From Prosopocoilus inquinatus (lineage: Eukaryota > Arthropoda > Insecta > Coleoptera > Lucanidae), in contig CM069875.1 in the NCBI GenBank assembly GCA_036172665.1, forward strand, positions 23,095,806 through 23,159,805: DNA of 64,000 bases. The letters run 5' to 3'. Below are positions 30,396-40,508 of this stretch, piece by piece. Made by a program: the position numbers and the translations under genes. Within the stretch, counting starts at the first letter, position 1. Each line of letters starts with the position of its first letter. The notes below the pieces were generated by a model, which saw nothing but the letters and a program-made list of their open reading frames with translations, did no database searches and was not told the origin of the DNA.

Positions 30396-33090
30396 GTTAA
30401 CAGGACCGATGAGAAGTTAGCAATAAAATTCCAGCAATAAAATTATGAAATTTCAAAACGCTGCCACCGCTAAAATAACGATCACAGATCAATAATATTT
30501 AATCTATTACAAAGAGTATAATGTGTAGATTCCCCTCATATGAAGAAACTGAAAAAATATTTGATATTAAGTTAACTATGACTATTTAAACCAGCATAAG
30601 TCATTATTCATATATCGCACCAAAACAATTGCTTTCACTGAAAATTTTCACGTAGTCATAAAGTAAACATACATATCTGTTTAATAATGCCTTCAGAAAG
30701 TTTTAACCGGTTGATTTGAAGTAATTAGAAATTAATTAAAAGTGGCGCTCGGAGCAATGAAACAGTACCAATTTCAAATGTTCATAACTTTTCTCAGAGA
30801 ACTTGCATAAAAATTCTGTTTGCGGAATATTAAAGCACGGATCGAAATCTATCGTTTAAACCACCCTCTGAGTTTTAGCCAGTTGGTTTGAAGTAATTAG
30901 AAATTAATAAATTGAGACGTTTGCAACAATAAAAAAAAAACTTTACTTTGCGCTTTGTGAATTATGGCCAAGGTCTGAAGTTTGCATTGAGTACACAGGG
31001 TGTTCAAAGTTTTTGTTATAGGCACACAACAACTTCGTTATTATGGAAGGTACGAAGTCGTTCAAATTGGCAAAAATATACTGCTTTTACTCAAGATTAG
31101 TAATTAAGCATTGTCCATGCGTAAGCTGACCGGATCAGTCAGATTACGGTGGGATTCTCGATATATTCTTCTTCTGATGAGGCCTCGATTAGGGCCGAAA
31201 TCGCTATGAGAACCCTGTTGCAAGCAGTAGCAGATTTTTAATGTTTTTTTTTTAATGATGAGTACAAATATCGCAATAACTCCTTTATTATTTGTTCTGA
31301 GGTTAAGTAGTAAAGAGTACTTTATATTTAGAATTTACTCTTCTTTCGTTTCACAACAAAAAATACGGAATATTTCATTAAAGAAAAGTTTACATGTGAA
31401 GATATTATGAGAACGCGATGCGTAATTGTTTTTTTGGTATCGCCGCTTAATTGTGGGTTCATTGTTGCTGATGATTTGAACAATTTCGTACCTTAATAAT
31501 TATGAAGTTATTGTATGTATACAGTGTTTCCCGAAAGTAAAGGATAAATTCTATAAAATGGTTAAGAAAAGGAAGAATTCTCAGGTCGATTTTTATTTTT
31601 AAATCATCATTTGAGGATGTAATTTTCAATCCCAAATCTCTAAGCTATAACAACCCCAACTTTAAAAATTCAAGTAGCAAAGTACCTCTTGTGAGAACAC
31701 TTTTAATGCTGAAAATTTCTTAAAACTTGCGGTTTATATTGGATTTTCTCTTAATTCAGAAGGGCATTATTCGAATCGTGAATTGATATTTTTAGACATC
31801 TATCTCCAACCATCTTTTCTATACACACTCTATATTCGAAACTTTGATCACAGACTGTTTAAAAATAACTCGGCACTATTGCAAACTATTTTATTATTAA
31901 AGTTACAGATACAATTAAATTAGCAAACTAGTAGTATCTTTCGTCCTGATTGCAACGATGCATTCACAAAAAACAATTGAACATCGCATTTATGAAATAA
32001 AAGGAAAAGAACACTTTTTTTTAAATAGAACACCCTATATATTATTTGACCAATCGATAGAGAATAAAATTCTGAATTAAAATTATTCTTTATCATTTTA
32101 TCGGAAATTAATAAATAAAGAAGATATTTTGATTTTTTAAAAATTCATTAAGATGGCTGTGTTTCAAGAACAAAACATTTGAAAGCCGTGTATGTATTTG
32201 AAAACATTAATTTTGGTTTATTTGTTTATTATAAAAGGTGTTTTTGTCTGAGTTTTGTAAAAATCTTTTAATAACAAGAATTTTTATATTTTGTTTGTAC
32301 AAATTTCGATTTTTTAAGTACAAAATAATTCAGAAGGGACAATGTAAAGTTAATATTGTTTTACTCTTGTCAATGTCACAACTTATTACTTTGTAATAAT
32401 TGGTACTGTTTCATTGATCTGAGAGTCACTTTTAATTAATTTCTAATTACTTCAAACCAACCGGCTAAAACTCAGAGGGTGGTTTAAACGATAGATTTCG
32501 ATACGTGCTTTAATATTCTGCAAACAGAATTTTTATGCAAGTTCTCTGAGAAAAGTTATGAACATTTGAAGTTGGTCTGTGCGTCACTTTTAATTAATTT
32601 CTAATTACTTCAAACCAACCGGCTAAAACTCAGAGGGTGGTTTAAACGATAGATTTCGATCCGTGCTTTAATATTCTGCAAACAGAATTTTTATGCAAGT
32701 TCTCTGAGAAAAGTTATGAACATTTGAAATTGGTCCGAGCGCCACTTTTAATTAATTTCTAATTACTTCAAATCAACCGGTTAAAACTTTCTGAAGGCAT
32801 TATTAAACAGATATGTATGTTTACTTTATGACTACGTGAAAATTTTCAGTGAAAGCAATTGTTTTGGTGCGATATATGAATAATGACTTATGCTGGTTTA
32901 AATAGTCATAGTTAACTTAATATCAAATATTTTTTCAGTTTCTTCATATGAGGGGAATATACACATTATACTCTTTGTAATAGATTAAATATTATTGATC
33001 TGTGATCGTTATTTTAGCGGTGGCAGCGTTTTGAAATTTCATAATTTTATTGCTGGAATTTTATTGCTAACTTCTCATCGGTGTTAACAG
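30396..33090. mobile_element. Large foldback element, 2.7 kb
   Basis: Outer ends GTTAACAGGACCGATGAGAA and the mirror of GTTAACACCGATGAGAAG enclose arms that stay highly similar over about 500-660 bp (30396-30920 and about 32425-33090). A 158-bp segment is tandemly repeated in the right arm (unit starts near 32427, 32585 and partly 32743), while the left arm has about one and a half units. The loop holds a second nested inverted pair (AACTTCGTTATTATGGAAGG near 31030, mirrored near 31490). No transposase frame was found. Confidence 0.85.
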
Positions 33091-34523
33091 GGCTTGAGCA
33101 TTTTCACGAACGAACGTATACCTGGCAAAAACATAATAAACGCATTACGTGAAAGATGCATCCCTTGTGGGTCTAGTAACACGAGTAGATCGGCTACTTA
33201 TAAGAAATTAAAAGCACCCGACAAAATTACAAGGATTTCTGAATGTATTGCAGATGTCTATTTGTGAAAACTTAAATAAAATTTACAAGAGCGTGTAAAG
33301 GTTGGTTTTTATTATACTAATTTATGTTACAAGAAATAGCACCAAAAAATATTAGCATATGAAACGAACACAAATACATCTGTTTCTGTACGATTTTATG
33401 GTGCCATAATTTGTTTTACTATTTTACACTATCCTAAAACTTCTTGTATCATTTTATCTGATAATGTAAAACACGTTTAACGTTGAAAGAAATTAATTTA
33501 CAAAAATATAAAAGCGCTACGCTAAAATCAACGCTAAAATTATACAACGAAAAAGAAATAAGAATGATTATTTTAGTTTGTAGCCAAACAACTATCTATT
33601 GATTATCTGATGAGTGCTTATATGACATTGGACAACTGGGAATTACCAAAATCACAAACAGTCTTTTAATTTCTCTTAGTACATTCAATTTTTAATTAAC
33701 ATAGGCGCGTTTTTCCTTGTTTACAACACATATTTTTATTTCCTTATTATAATAGATGCTTTATTATACAATTCTTCTTTAATGATTATGATGACTAATA
33801 AATTCTTTTATTGTTTATTGCTTCATCTAATAAGCTGTAAAGTAAAATTTTCAGTGCCCTATTAAATTTAAAATGATCTGGATATTGCATGGAGATACAA
33901 TAAAGGCCAATAAAATTCCGAAATTGCAGGACCATATAATAGCCATGAAAGATTAAATAAAAACTCTACTTGTATCCATCTCGAATATATGCTTGCAAGT
34001 CCCTGTACAGGTTCTAGTTTTGTGTTTATGGATTATTCTTTATTCTGTTTCAGTTATAATTATTAGGAAGAGTATTTTCAAACAGTTATCGATTTTACTT
34101 TCTATTCTATGTATATCCTATGACCACGTATAACTATATTTAAGAACATTGTTATAATTTGTTAATTAGTAACAGCACCTTTAGTTAGGTACAACTATTT
34201 TTAATTATTCATTTTACAACTCTATGTAATACTCAGAACACGAAACTAAATCTCTGTTATATTTAATTATTACCATTTCTTAAATTTTCTGTGGGGTCTG
34301 ATTTGTTTTCGACATTTTACTTCAGCGTTCTACATTGTCTATAGCCTTGACCTTTTTATTTTTAATATCTTTTTTCCTAATACTAAACTCTAATTTTATT
34401 TGCCCAATTCTTTTGATAATGCTGCTTAATTTTTGCGGTTGTGTCGGGATACTTATGTCCGAATATATGCCATCTGCGAACGTGCCATTTGCGTAAAAAA
34501 ATTATTTTAGTACCTGTTGCGTA
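33091..34523. other. Intergenic, nothing recognised
   Basis: AT-rich. No gene-like frame or repeat boundary until the CACG target duplication of the errantivirus at 34524. Confidence 0.4.
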
Positions 34524-34527
34524 CACG

Positions 34528-34757
34528 AATTATGTTTTTTATAAACACGTTAATGTTTTTTTAAAACATTTATTAAAGTTACAGATGGGCAGAGTAACGG
34601 TTACAAGTTCTGCAGATATGACTAAACTAAAGTTCTGACCCTAATATATATGCTATAGTTTGTATATTTAGTAAAGATAACGATAAATGAGTGGACAATA
34701 ACAATGCGTCACTTGTTTATATTACTAATCAGGGGTCATAGAGCGTTTAACATAACT
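34528..34757 (-). repeat. 3' LTR of the errantivirus
   Basis: 230 bp, one visible difference from 49279-49508 (in the T-run near 34558). The env frame ends 11 bp inside it. Confidence 0.95.
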
Positions 34758-36456
34758 CCTCCCTTTTTAAATTGGAAAATAATAGTGAAGTATTATTTTC
34801 ATCCCTCGCTTCCTCTGATTTATCGCTTTTTCTTACTTTTGATTGTTTTTGGGTCTTTCTATATTTGAGTATGATGAACACGAAAACAAAGCATATTATT
34901 ATTAAAACTAGGTTGCTCAAAAAGAAGGAAATCTTCAGGGGGTGCCATTCTCTGGTTCTAGAAGTTGGCTGCATACTGGATTGTCGTTGTAACTTCGAGA
35001 TGTCATCCAGGTTCAAGTCCTCTAAGTGCAGGTGTTCTAGATTTGGGAGTTCTTGTATTTCCTCTGTTTTCATTTTAGGTAGAATGAAGGGTTCTCCTTG
35101 AATGATTTTTTCTTCATTGATGATTTTGAAGCTTCCGTCCATTACTTGACAATGGAAAGGGATTTTGACGAGGCTTGGTTTTTCTATTATGTTGTATCCA
35201 GTAGTTTTACATTTTTTCTGTAATTTTATTGGCAATTTGGCAGGTACAATTATTATGTAGTTCTTGTTGATTTGTTCATAAATGGTATTACTCGTAGATA
35301 TGGGAGTCAATTGACATTTAGTAGTCTTGATATTCTGAATGATGGATGTCACACAGTCTTCCTCTTTTATAAAGGGTCTATTATTACAGATGTAGGTATT
35401 TTCAATCGTTGGACATTCTTCATCTTCATATTGATGGCCTTGGTTATTGAGTATCAGGTAAGGACTTTTTGGTACAAGGGTAAAATTATTTTGAGGAACA
35501 GGAAATATATGGTAATATTCAAATTGTATAGGACTGAAGACAGGAATATGCATAAGGAAGATTACTTTGTCATTATGAACAGTCACCTTTGAGTTAGCTA
35601 AATTGTAATAAGAATGAATGTTTTTGAATTTAAGAATTTTATTTTCTTCGTAAAGTTTAACTAATGTATCTATCATATTGTTCATGTCTTCAAATGATAT
35701 GACAGAGTTATGTAAGGTATTTAATCTAGCAAAAACCACTGCGTTTTCCAAATTGTCTAGAAATCTTAATAAGTTTTGGCAATTTAGTAAGACTTGATCA
35801 AGAGTATTTTGAGCCCTTATAAATGCAGAAATGTCATTAATTATTTTTTGTACATTGTCTTGAAAGTAATTAAGTCTCTGTTCTATTAGTTCTTGATTTT
35901 TCTTAAGAGTGCTGATAGAATGATTATAGTTTTCTATTAATCTTTTGGTCAGGGACATTTGGTATTGCATTTGATTTTCTAATGCATTTTGGTTACGTGA
36001 TAGAATTTCTAAAGCATTATTAAAGTTTTCTTCATCGTCTGAGTCTAATGTTCCAAATAAGAATTTAGACGTTTTTCCTACGATGTTCAATAGTCCTCTT
36101 TTATTTCTTACCTGTGGCATAAGATTGTTTAGTTTATATTCTGCCTCTGAGATAAGATAGTGGACATGTGTCAAGGTATTTTTTAGGACATTAGTATACG
36201 TTAGTGTTCTAAGTGATGGTGAATTATAAATAGTATCGTTAATAGTTTTGAAATAATCAATGTTGTTATTTAGTAACTCAATTAATGGTTTAATTTCTAC
36301 ATAATGGACAAAGGTATGCTTGGTTTCTATGATTCTACATGGACCAAGGTGGAACGGAAGGATGTGGGAATTTATGGTAGTGATTTCTATGTCGTCATTT
36401 GCTGTGGCTGTCATTATCGTTAGCTGTATTAGGGATAGGGTCGTTATCAGAATCAT
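34747..36456 (-). CDS. env: Errantivirus envelope glycoprotein, open frame intact
   Basis: 569 codons. An N-terminal hydrophobic signal (MILITTLSLIQLTIMTATA) is followed by an ectodomain with a furin-type RNKR at 117-120. A Gly-rich apolar stretch (GLLNIVGKTSKFLFG) directly behind it fits a fusion peptide, as in baculovirus F-like envelopes. A long helical, Asn-rich region follows. A transmembrane segment lies at about 508-530 (SNLVLIIICFVFVFIIL), then a basic cytoplasmic tail. It would sit in the cell or particle membrane and serve entry; function is inferred from the family. The start overlaps the integrase end by 62 bp in another frame. In errantiviruses env is made from a spliced RNA, and I did not locate the splice sites. 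Confidence 0.88.
   Translation of the reverse strand: MILITTLSLIQLTIMTATANDDIEITTINSHILPFHLGPCRIIETKHTFVHYVEIKPLIELLNNNIDYFKTINDTIYNSPSLRTLTYTNVLKNTLTHVHYLISEAEYKLNNLMPQVRNKRGLLNIVGKTSKFLFGTLDSDDEENFNNALEILSRNQNALENQMQYQMSLTKRLIENYNHSISTLKKNQELIEQRLNYFQDNVQKIINDISAFIRAQNTLDQVLLNCQNLLRFLDNLENAVVFARLNTLHNSVISFEDMNNMIDTLVKLYEENKILKFKNIHSYYNLANSKVTVHNDKVIFLMHIPVFSPIQFEYYHIFPVPQNNFTLVPKSPYLILNNQGHQYEDEECPTIENTYICNNRPFIKEEDCVTSIIQNIKTTKCQLTPISTSNTIYEQINKNYIIIVPAKLPIKLQKKCKTTGYNIIEKPSLVKIPFHCQVMDGSFKIINEEKIIQGEPFILPKMKTEEIQELPNLEHLHLEDLNLDDISKLQRQSSMQPTSRTREWHPLKISFFLSNLVLIIICFVFVFIILKYRKTQKQSKVRKSDKSEEARDENNTSLLFSNLKREELC
34758..34768 (-). other. Polypurine tract of the errantivirus
   Basis: AAAAAGGGAGG on the minus strand directly precedes the AGTTATG start of the 3' LTR. 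It lies inside the env coding frame. Confidence 0.8.
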
Positions 36457-37462
36457 TTTCCTGTGATTCCTGTAACAAAGATTTTTTATAGGTTTTCTTA
36501 GGTTTTTTGATAGTTGATTTATGATAGATGCCTAATTTTGTTCTTAATTTTTCACCTTCATCTACTACAATTTTTGTTTGTGTAAATTTTGGTTTAGCTT
36601 TATTTCTTTCTTTTGTTTTAATGTATGCATATTCTTTGTTTTGATATGACTCTGGTTCTTGTCTCTTTTCATTGAGTTTTTTTATTACGGATTCTTTCCT
36701 ATCGTTATTTTTTTGTTTAATTCTGTCGTATAATGACTTTGTTTTTTCTTTGTGGTTTTGTACATAGTTAGAGATAATTTTTTCATCAGATAATTCAAAG
36801 GGATCGTCTGAATGGATGTGTCCTTTAACTACTTCGAATGGTGTATGACCTGTGACAGAATGAATAGTGTTGTTGTAACTGAAGATAGCGTATTTCATTA
36901 AAGTGTTAGTGTTTTCATTAGGTTTTTCCAATTTCAAACATCGAATTTCTTCAGCAATTGTGGAATGAAATCGTTCAACTGGGGAATTACTATTTGAGTT
37001 CTTTGAAGTGGTGTAGTGAAGTTCTATTTTATGTAATTTACAAAGATCTTCAAAATTGTTATTTTTAAATTCACTTCCACGATCGACAGTAATTCTATAA
37101 GGGAGTCCATGATGTGTCATGAAAGTTAAAGTGTTGTCAATTATATTTAATGATGAATTTGATTGGATGGGGTATGCTTGACCATATCGCGAGAAGGAAT
37201 CTAGTATAGTAAAATATGAATGGTTTAATATTTTGAATGTATCTGCGTGTATATGTTCGAACGGTCTACTGGCTGTAGGTGTAAGATTAAATTTTATTAC
37301 GGGTGGATTTCTATCGTATTTTGCCATTTGACAGATTTTGCAATTATTAACAAAGTTCGTGATGTCTTTAATCATATCGGGCCAGTAGTAGTTCCTACTT
37401 AAGGATGTTTTCATTTCATTTATTCCTTTGTGGCAAGTTTTACCGTTATGGTGGTATTCCAA
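36395..37462 (-). CDS. Errantivirus integrase (3' part of the gag-pol frame)
   Basis: 355 codons with the zinc-binding HHCC region (HNGKTCHKG ... NNCKICQMA) and a DD35E core: D74 in IHADTF, D127 in VDRGSEF, E163 in SPVERFHS, with 35 residues between the last two. A Lys-rich C-terminal tail follows. The apparent start is a TTG and is not biological. The frame stays open upstream to the insertion point at 37524, where it has the same phase as the gag-protease frame across the BEL insertion. Before BEL arrived, the two parts formed one polyprotein. Confidence 0.9.
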   Translation of the reverse strand: MEYHHNGKTCHKGINEMKTSLSRNYYWPDMIKDITNFVNNCKICQMAKYDRNPPVIKFNLTPTASRPFEHIHADTFKILNHSYFTILDSFSRYGQAYPIQSNSSLNIIDNTLTFMTHHGLPYRITVDRGSEFKNNNFEDLCKLHKIELHYTTSKNSNSNSPVERFHSTIAEEIRCLKLEKPNENTNTLMKYAIFSYNNTIHSVTGHTPFEVVKGHIHSDDPFELSDEKIISNYVQNHKEKTKSLYDRIKQKNNDRKESVIKKLNEKRQEPESYQNKEYAYIKTKERNKAKPKFTQTKIVVDEGEKLRTKLGIYHKSTIKKPKKTYKKSLLQESQENDSDNDPIPNTANDNDSHSK

Positions 37463-37503
37463 CTTTAATTTTTGTTCATCAAGATCGATTATATCTTGGA
37501 GGA

Positions 37504-39534
37504 TTACGTTGGTTCTAATGAATTTGTTTCGTATTCGCGTGATTCTCCAAGCTCCAGTGCATCAGGTTTTATTGGAAGAGAGACTATAAATCTACCTTCT
37601 GCGTCTCTTTTGTAGGTACTGTTAAAAAGATTTTCACAAAATTGTTCTTCTAGTGAAAGTGAAACTGATCCCGGACAGGTTTCCACTTCCCAGAATTTCG
37701 TGAGGTTTGCATCAAGCTGATCGTTCGTAATCATGTTACACATAACTGTTTTTATTTTCAATCGAGATGGATTAAGATGGCCGGAAAGTACCCAACCGAG
37801 CAGTGTTTTCTGTAAAGTTGGTTGTCCTTTACCTGTATTTATTTGTCCGACGCACAACAGCTTATAAAATAAGTCGGCCCCGATTAGCATATCAATAGGT
37901 CGAGACATATGAAAATCTAGATCTGCTAATTGAATATTTGCTGGTATTGTAACGCTAGCTTTTGGGAAAGAGATTAGTGGAATGTGTTCTGAAATAGCGT
38001 TCAAAACTAAACATTCAATATTTGCTTCGAATTTATTAAGCATTGCTCCTATTCTTACGTTAACAAGGTGAGATACAGTAGTTGTGGTTTGATTAATTCC
38101 TGTGATTGCTATTTGTGACACTTTTCGTGGAAGGTGTAATCGATTTGCTAAGTCTTGAGTAATAAGGTTACTCTGTGAACCGCTATCCAAAAGAACACGA
38201 CAATTGAAAGTGCGGCCCTTATTATCGTATACCTTAATCATCGCTGTAGATAATAAAACTTGGGATGTCAAATGGTAAATGGAAGTGCAAGTAGTTAAGG
38301 ACGTCATCCCTTGTACCTGAGGTTGTTCCTTAATCTCCACCAGCTGATTTGTCACTTTCTCCTTGTGCAGTAAAGTATTGTGTTTCTGAGAACAAGTCCT
38401 ACAGTTTCCAGCTGAGCATTTGGCTACTGAATGACCTGGTTGTAAGCAATTGAAGCACAACCCTTTGTTTTTAACTTCACGCAATTTATCATCTATTGCG
38501 AGGTTTAGAAATTGTTTGCAGGAATAGATTTTGTGCGCCTTATTACACAGCGGACATGATAGTGCTGTCGTACTAATGTTTGTTAATGACTTCTTGTAAT
38601 GATTCGACTTGCTTATTGATGACGCAACGACACTACTTGATTTCTGAATTGCTTCCAGCGCATTACATTTTTGCGTGAGAAAATCTACAATTTGTTTGAA
38701 ACTCGGAAGTTCATTCGCAGGTAGACTTGATTCCCATTCTTTCACAGTGGTACTATCTAATTTGGATGTTACGAGATAAATTAGTAAATCACACCAAGTT
38801 TGCGTAGGCCGTTTCATCGCGGTCAATGCTCGAACGTGCTTTAATACTCCATCAAGTATTGTCCGAATTGCCGAAAAACTCTCTTTACCTGCCGCAGGTA
38901 GTTCGTGCATTGCCTGAATGTGCTTATGTACTATGATGCGCTTATTATCATATCTATCGCGTAACATTTGCCAAGCGTCATTATAATTAGCAGGAGATAT
39001 TTCAAGTGAATCAACTAACGCAGACGCATTTCCGCGTAAAGCACTTTTCAGATAATGAAATTTGTATGTGTCCGAAATGGTTTCATTTAAGTGGATTAAT
39101 GAGTTGAAGGTGTCATAAAACGGAAGCCAGTCTTCGTAATTTCCAGAAAACGTAGGTAAATGGATGACGGGTAGTTTTATCGGTAGCTTATTACCGAAAA
39201 ATGCTCCGGAGGAATTTAAATTTGTTGTGTTGCTGCTGTGAGATACGATTGTTTGATCGCCGCTAAGAATCAACGTCTCCGCTTGTTTCATTATCGCGAA
39301 ATATTCGTTTTCAAATGATTCGCGTTCACGATTTGCAGGATTTATTTCTGTTTCATCTACTAGCTCTATTTCTAACTGAATTTTCTCGAATTCGTCCAAA
39401 ATACTTTCAAGCTGACTTCGTCTATTTCTTATTTCTAAGTGATCGTTTTCCGTGGCATTTTCAAGGAAGGTTCTGTAACGCGTTAATTTTGCTTTTAACG
39501 CGCTGCGTTGAAGCTTTAGTTTCTTTAGCGTCAT
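37504..39534 (-). pseudogene. Truncated second BEL gag (runs out into the errantivirus)
   Basis: 676 codons, identical to the N-terminal 667 residues of the complete BEL polyprotein through LELGESRE. It includes the DUF1759-type gag, the zinc-knuckle region and the DSGS aspartic protease. At 37534 it joins the 13-bp LTR stub, passes the GAATT duplication and stops at 37504, adding nine unrelated residues. RT, RNase H and integrase of this second unit are deleted. Confidence 0.9.
37525..37537 (-). repeat. 13-bp remnant of a third BEL LTR
   Basis: TGTTTCGTATTCG equals the low-coordinate end of the BEL LTRs (39803 and 45943) and abuts the GAATT duplication. The last four bases, TTCG, are shared with the gag sequence it is fused to. 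Confidence 0.85.
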
Positions 39535-39784
39535 TGTATGATGTAAAATGAATTAGAAATGATAGCAACGGATAAGAATAAAGCGATTTTGGACAAATGA
39601 GGATTAGAAAGGCAATTGATTGGAGACTCACCTTTCCACTGTGTGATATTCTTCTCGGGACCCCTACGGACGGTTGGCACGATGCTGTCGAACTCCTTCC
39701 GCTCGTCTTCCAGGGAAATATCTTGATATAACACGATGGGTTCGTGTTATCACTTTGCACATTAGTCACTTAATTTTTTAATTA

Positions 39785-39802
39785 ATCCGGCTCGAAGGAC
39801 CA
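39785..39802 (-). other. BEL primer-binding site, second unit (tRNA-Tyr)
   Basis: Plus-strand ATCCGGCTCGAAGGACCA is the 3' end of animal tRNA-Tyr including CCA, as I know it. It lies directly inside the LTR and is identical to 45925-45942. Confidence 0.85.
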
Positions 39803-40447
39803 TGTTTCGTATTCGTTTAATTTAACGAACCCGGTGATGCAACCACCGTATGCAAAATTAATCCACGCGGCCTGGAAGGTTGTAAGGCTTCTTTAAAACG
39901 GTTCGCGAGAATTAATTACAAATGTTTGTCGCCGGCACAAGGATAAAAAACCAAGTGGTAACTTAAAACGTATTTAATTTGATTATTTACATAAAAGAGG
40001 AGATGTGTGAAATGCAATGAGTTGCGGGCCTTAGAGTCTGCAGGGCATCCAACCGTCCTGGACAAGTCGCTACGTACAACTGAATTCTGAAATGAAATAT
40101 TCAAAGAGCCTAAAAATTTCTCTGAAAAACTAAATGGAAGTGACGCGTAAACCTTGATTGGTTAGGAAATATTTTCCCAGGGCGGCTGCATAGCAATGTT
40201 GTTCCCAGACCTTCCAAAAAGCAATTTACTTAAACCTTTTCGGAAGAGAAATATAAAATTTTACAAGTTAACAATCTGAGAACTGAATCTAAATGAATAC
40301 TGACGAAAATCTCAGAAGGTGGCCTGTGAGTAACATAGCCTGGACATCTGGTATTTGCGGGCAACTCTGTTGTGAGAAACGACTAAATTCTACGTAAATG
40401 ATATTCTAACATTAAATCTTAATAACTAAAAAAATGAGTTCGTAACA
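39803..40447 (-). repeat. BEL LTR (3' LTR of the complete unit)
   Basis: 645 bp, starts TGTTACGAAC and ends GAAACA on the minus strand, apparently identical to 45943-46587. Confidence 0.95.
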
Positions 40448-40461
40448 TATCCGCCCGCCTT
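40448..40461 (-). other. Polypurine tract of the complete BEL unit
   Basis: AAGGCGGGCGGATA on the minus strand lies directly before the TGTTACG start of the LTR, about 50 bp after the polyprotein stop. Confidence 0.75.
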
Positions 40462-40508
40462 GAAAGCTCGTGCTTTCAACCGAACACACACTGAGTGTCT
40501 GACACGCA

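Noticed and set aside
37504..37533. Gag-integrase fusion protein formed at the BEL/errantivirus junction
   Set aside because: The BEL gag frame stops at 37504, in a different phase from the errantivirus integrase. No fusion protein is encoded.
39785..39802. Possible tRNA-Tyr gene end
   Set aside because: It is exactly 18 nt, ends in CCA and abuts an LTR, so it is a retrotransposon primer-binding site.
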